Assembly (NCBI GenBank): GCA_016210425.1
Contig: JACQUE010000155.1
Location: forward strand, 1 to 5,551
From: Chloroflexota bacterium
GTDB taxonomy: Bacteria; Chloroflexota; Dehalococcoidia; JACQUE01
DNA length: 5,551 nucleotides
Direction of reading: 5' to 3'
How positions within the stretch are numbered: position 1 is the first letter of the stretch; each line of letters starts with the position of its first letter. Below are positions 3,820-5,551 of the stretch, piece by piece. A program made the translations under genes and the position numbers. A model generated the notes under the pieces. That model was given only the letters and a program-made list of their open reading frames with translations, did no database searches and was not told the origin of the DNA.

Positions 3820-5551
3820 TATAGTCGGTAGTAGGCGTAGACCTTCTTCACGTAGGTCTGCGTCTCCTGGAAGCCTATCTTCTCCACGAATAGGTCGTCG
3901 TCGTAGCCGGCGGCCCCCGCTCTCCATCTGTTCACGTTCCCAGCGCCTCCGTTGTATGCCGCCAGGGCGAAGAACGGGTCGCCGTTGAAGTAGGCGAGTT
4001 GCTGGGCCAGATACCAGGCGCCGAAGCGTATACTAATGGTAGGCTGCAGCAGGTCCGCCGTGGAGAACCCGGAAGGCGATAGCTTCTTGGCGATCTCCTG
4101 GCCGGTTGCGGGCATGACCTGGGTGAGTCCAGCCGCCCCCACGTGGGAGAAGACATCCTTGTTGTAGACGCTCTCCTGGCGCATCAAGGCCAGCAGTAGG
4201 TACGGGTCGACGCCGAACTTCTTAACCTCTTCGCCAACTATAGCGTTGTAAGCAAGAGGGAAGAGGAGTTGCTGAACGAGGGTCGGCAGGTCAGCGGTGT
4301 TGGTGTTTGGGACCAAAGCCCGCAGCATGTTGCCGATGCTCATGGCCAGCTCGTAAAGGTGCTTTTCTTGAGCGAAGGCCCCTATCTGATACAGGGCCGA
4401 AGGGTCCTTCGCGAACTGCTCGGCCAGCCGTTGCAGTTCCCGTCCACCCTCGTTGCGGAGGCCGATATCCAGCAGCAACATCGCCCTCTTTGCCGCCGGC
4501 TCGGCCTCCAGGTAGGGCTTCATCTGCCCTACTTCGGATGCCGCCACAGGCCGCTGGGGTAGGGAGGCCAGCCACTCCGTCATCTCCTTCTTCTGGGCAG
4601 CCGTTGGGGCTCCTCCGTTAAACGTTGCGGCGACCCGCTTCCCCGATGACGCATTCAACCAGTCTTCCGCCCGAAGGCTGTAGTAGTCCTCCGGATTTAT
4701 CTCCAGCGCCTTGCTCCACAGCCGCTTCGCTTCCTCTCCGTTGCCTCTCCTAATCTCGGCTCTGCCCGCCCACATCAGCATCTTTGGCAGGAGGTCCCTG
4801 GGGGTTGGGGCCCCCGGATCCTCGGCAGCGCTCCTCCAGATGTTAGCTGCCGTCTGGAAGTCGTTCCGCTCGTAAGCCGAGAGCCCGAGCTGGAATCGCG
4901 TCCCGGCCCAGTTGGCGGCCTGCGTGTAGTCATTGGCGGCCTTGTCGTATGCCGCTACGGCATCATTTGAGCGTCCGGCAAGCTGGATGATGGTAGTCCG
5001 TGCTGACAGTGCCTCTTTGCTGGCCGGATACTGGCGTAGCACCGTCACGAACTGGGCCAGTGCTCCCCCGAGGTTGCCGCTGCTGAAGTAGGCGCGGCCC
5101 AGAGCGAAGCGGAGCCTGGCCTGGTCTTTGGCGGAGCCCTGCGCCTCATTCAGGGCCGATTCGTACCACTTGGCGGCGTCGACGGGGCGCTGGATGCTGC
5201 TATACAGATCGGCTAGGCGCTCCATGGCCTGGCCCCGGATAGCAGAGGCGTCGTCTTTTGTGTTCGGTAGCAACCGCTGGATGGCTCCATCAATATTGCC
5301 CCGCCCCTTGAGAAGGTCGGCGATAACGAAGTCCATGTAGGGGCGCATGCTGGGCTCCAGCTTGCCGAAGAGCTCATAGTTGGCGATAGCGGCATCCGGA
5401 GCGCCGATGCCCAGGTCGGCGGCGGCAAGGTAAAACCTTCCTTTAGCGGTCCATTTACCGTTGGTGTAACGTTGGACGAAGCCTTCGAGCCTGCGTGCCG
5501 CCTCGTAATAGTTCTTGCGGCCAAGGTAGCTCACACCCAGCAGGAACTGGG
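3798..5551 (-). CDS. Slt70-type soluble lytic murein transglycosylase (5' end outside the window)
   Basis: The enzyme cleaves the MurNAc-GlcNAc bond of peptidoglycan with formation of a 1,6-anhydro product, acting outside the cytoplasmic membrane. A GTG occurs at 5534, but the frame stays open to the window edge and the residues before it (QFLLG) continue a helical repeat, so the true start and any signal peptide lie beyond 5551. Numbering here counts from GTG 5534. Residues 1 to about 290 are TPR-like helical repeats, for example ARLRFALGRAYFSSGNLGGAL, ending at the YYSLRAEDWL motif. About 290-430 is the linker and remaining helices. The C-terminal SLT domain carries VDPYLLLALMRQES with catalytic E454 (codon at 4173-4175), GAAGLTQVMPATG (466-478), FALAAYNGGAGNVNRW (522-537) and FVEKIGFQETQTYVKKVYAYY (549-569). 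All key motifs are intact. It is convergent with rimM. Confidence 0.95.
   Translation of the reverse strand, partial: QFLLGVSYLGRKNYYEAARRLEGFVQRYTNGKWTAKGRFYLAAADLGIGAPDAAIANYELFGKLEPSMRPYMDFVIADLLKGRGNIDGAIQRLLPNTKDDASAIRGQAMERLADLYSSIQRPVDAAKWYESALNEAQGSAKDQARLRFALGRAYFSSGNLGGALAQFVTVLRQYPASKEALSARTTIIQLAGRSNDAVAAYDKAANDYTQAANWAGTRFQLGLSAYERNDFQTAANIWRSAAEDPGAPTPRDLLPKMLMWAGRAEIRRGNGEEAKRLWSKALEINPEDYYSLRAEDWLNASSGKRVAATFNGGAPTAAQKKEMTEWLASLPQRPVAASEVGQMKPYLEAEPAAKRAMLLLDIGLRNEGGRELQRLAEQFAKDPSALYQIGAFAQEKHLYELAMSIGNMLRALVPNTNTADLPTLVQQLLFPLAYNAIVGEEVKKFGVDPYLLLALMRQESVYNKDVFSHVGAAGLTQVMPATGQEIAKKLSPSGFSTADLLQPTISIRFGAWYLAQQLAYFNGDPFFALAAYNGGAGNVNRWRAGAAGYDDDLFVEKIGFQETQTYVKKVYAYYRLYQRSSSR

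Noticed and set aside
3805..3849. Inverted repeat GAAGAAG/CTTCTTC across the rimM and transglycosylase 3' junction as a two-way terminator
   Set aside because: The arms come from repeated codons in both genes, the loop is 31 bases and no T-run follows on either strand.
5532..5534. GTG 5534 as the real start of the transglycosylase
   Set aside because: The frame remains open to the window edge with helix-like residues before it. A periplasmic or extracellular enzyme should also have a signal peptide, which is not seen after this codon.

Overview
This window is bacterial chromosomal DNA, roughly 60% G+C by eye. It holds six protein genes and one non-coding gap of about 800 bases. The S16, KhpA and RimM sequences, in particular the RimM N-terminus with its APWG segment and the S16 GHYNPLTDP segment, look to me like Chloroflexota, perhaps a Dehalococcoidia-type lineage. 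That assignment is an impression from sequence style, not a database result.

Left part (2-1806, + strand): a two-gene unit. The first gene encodes a deiodinase-like thioredoxin-fold protein whose catalytic Cys/Sec position is threonine. The second encodes a zinc-dependent medium-chain alcohol dehydrogenase with intact catalytic and structural zinc ligands and its own strong AGGAGG ribosome binding site. The substrates of both are unknown.

Middle (1807-2604): no convincing gene on either strand. It holds a nested inverted repeat that could fold as a compact pseudoknotted RNA (1843-1932), two related C-run/G-run palindromes in a pyrimidine-rich stretch (about 2029-2083 and 2181-2202), and a set of five TTGAC/GTCAA pentamers (2466-2533). 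The last four pentamers start exactly 14 bases apart. The final one is the -35 element of a strong sigma70-type promoter (TTGACA, 18 bases, TACAAT) serving the next operon.

Right-centre (2605-3819, + strand): rpsP, khpA and rimM, the front half of the widely conserved rpsP-khpA-rimM-trmD-rplS operon. These encode ribosomal protein S16, a KH-domain RNA chaperone and a 16S rRNA processing factor, so the unit serves 30S assembly and RNA handling. trmD and rplS do not follow. The operon is instead closed by a convergent gene that overlaps rimM by 22 bases.

Right edge (3798-5551, - strand): a Slt70-type soluble lytic transglycosylase with an alpha-helical/TPR N-terminal part and a C-terminal SLT catalytic domain. 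Its 5' end lies beyond the window.

I do not see a clear new multi-gene system. The signals I would look at first are the catalytic-residue loss in the deiodinase-like protein, the phased TTGAC array and the nested inverted repeat.
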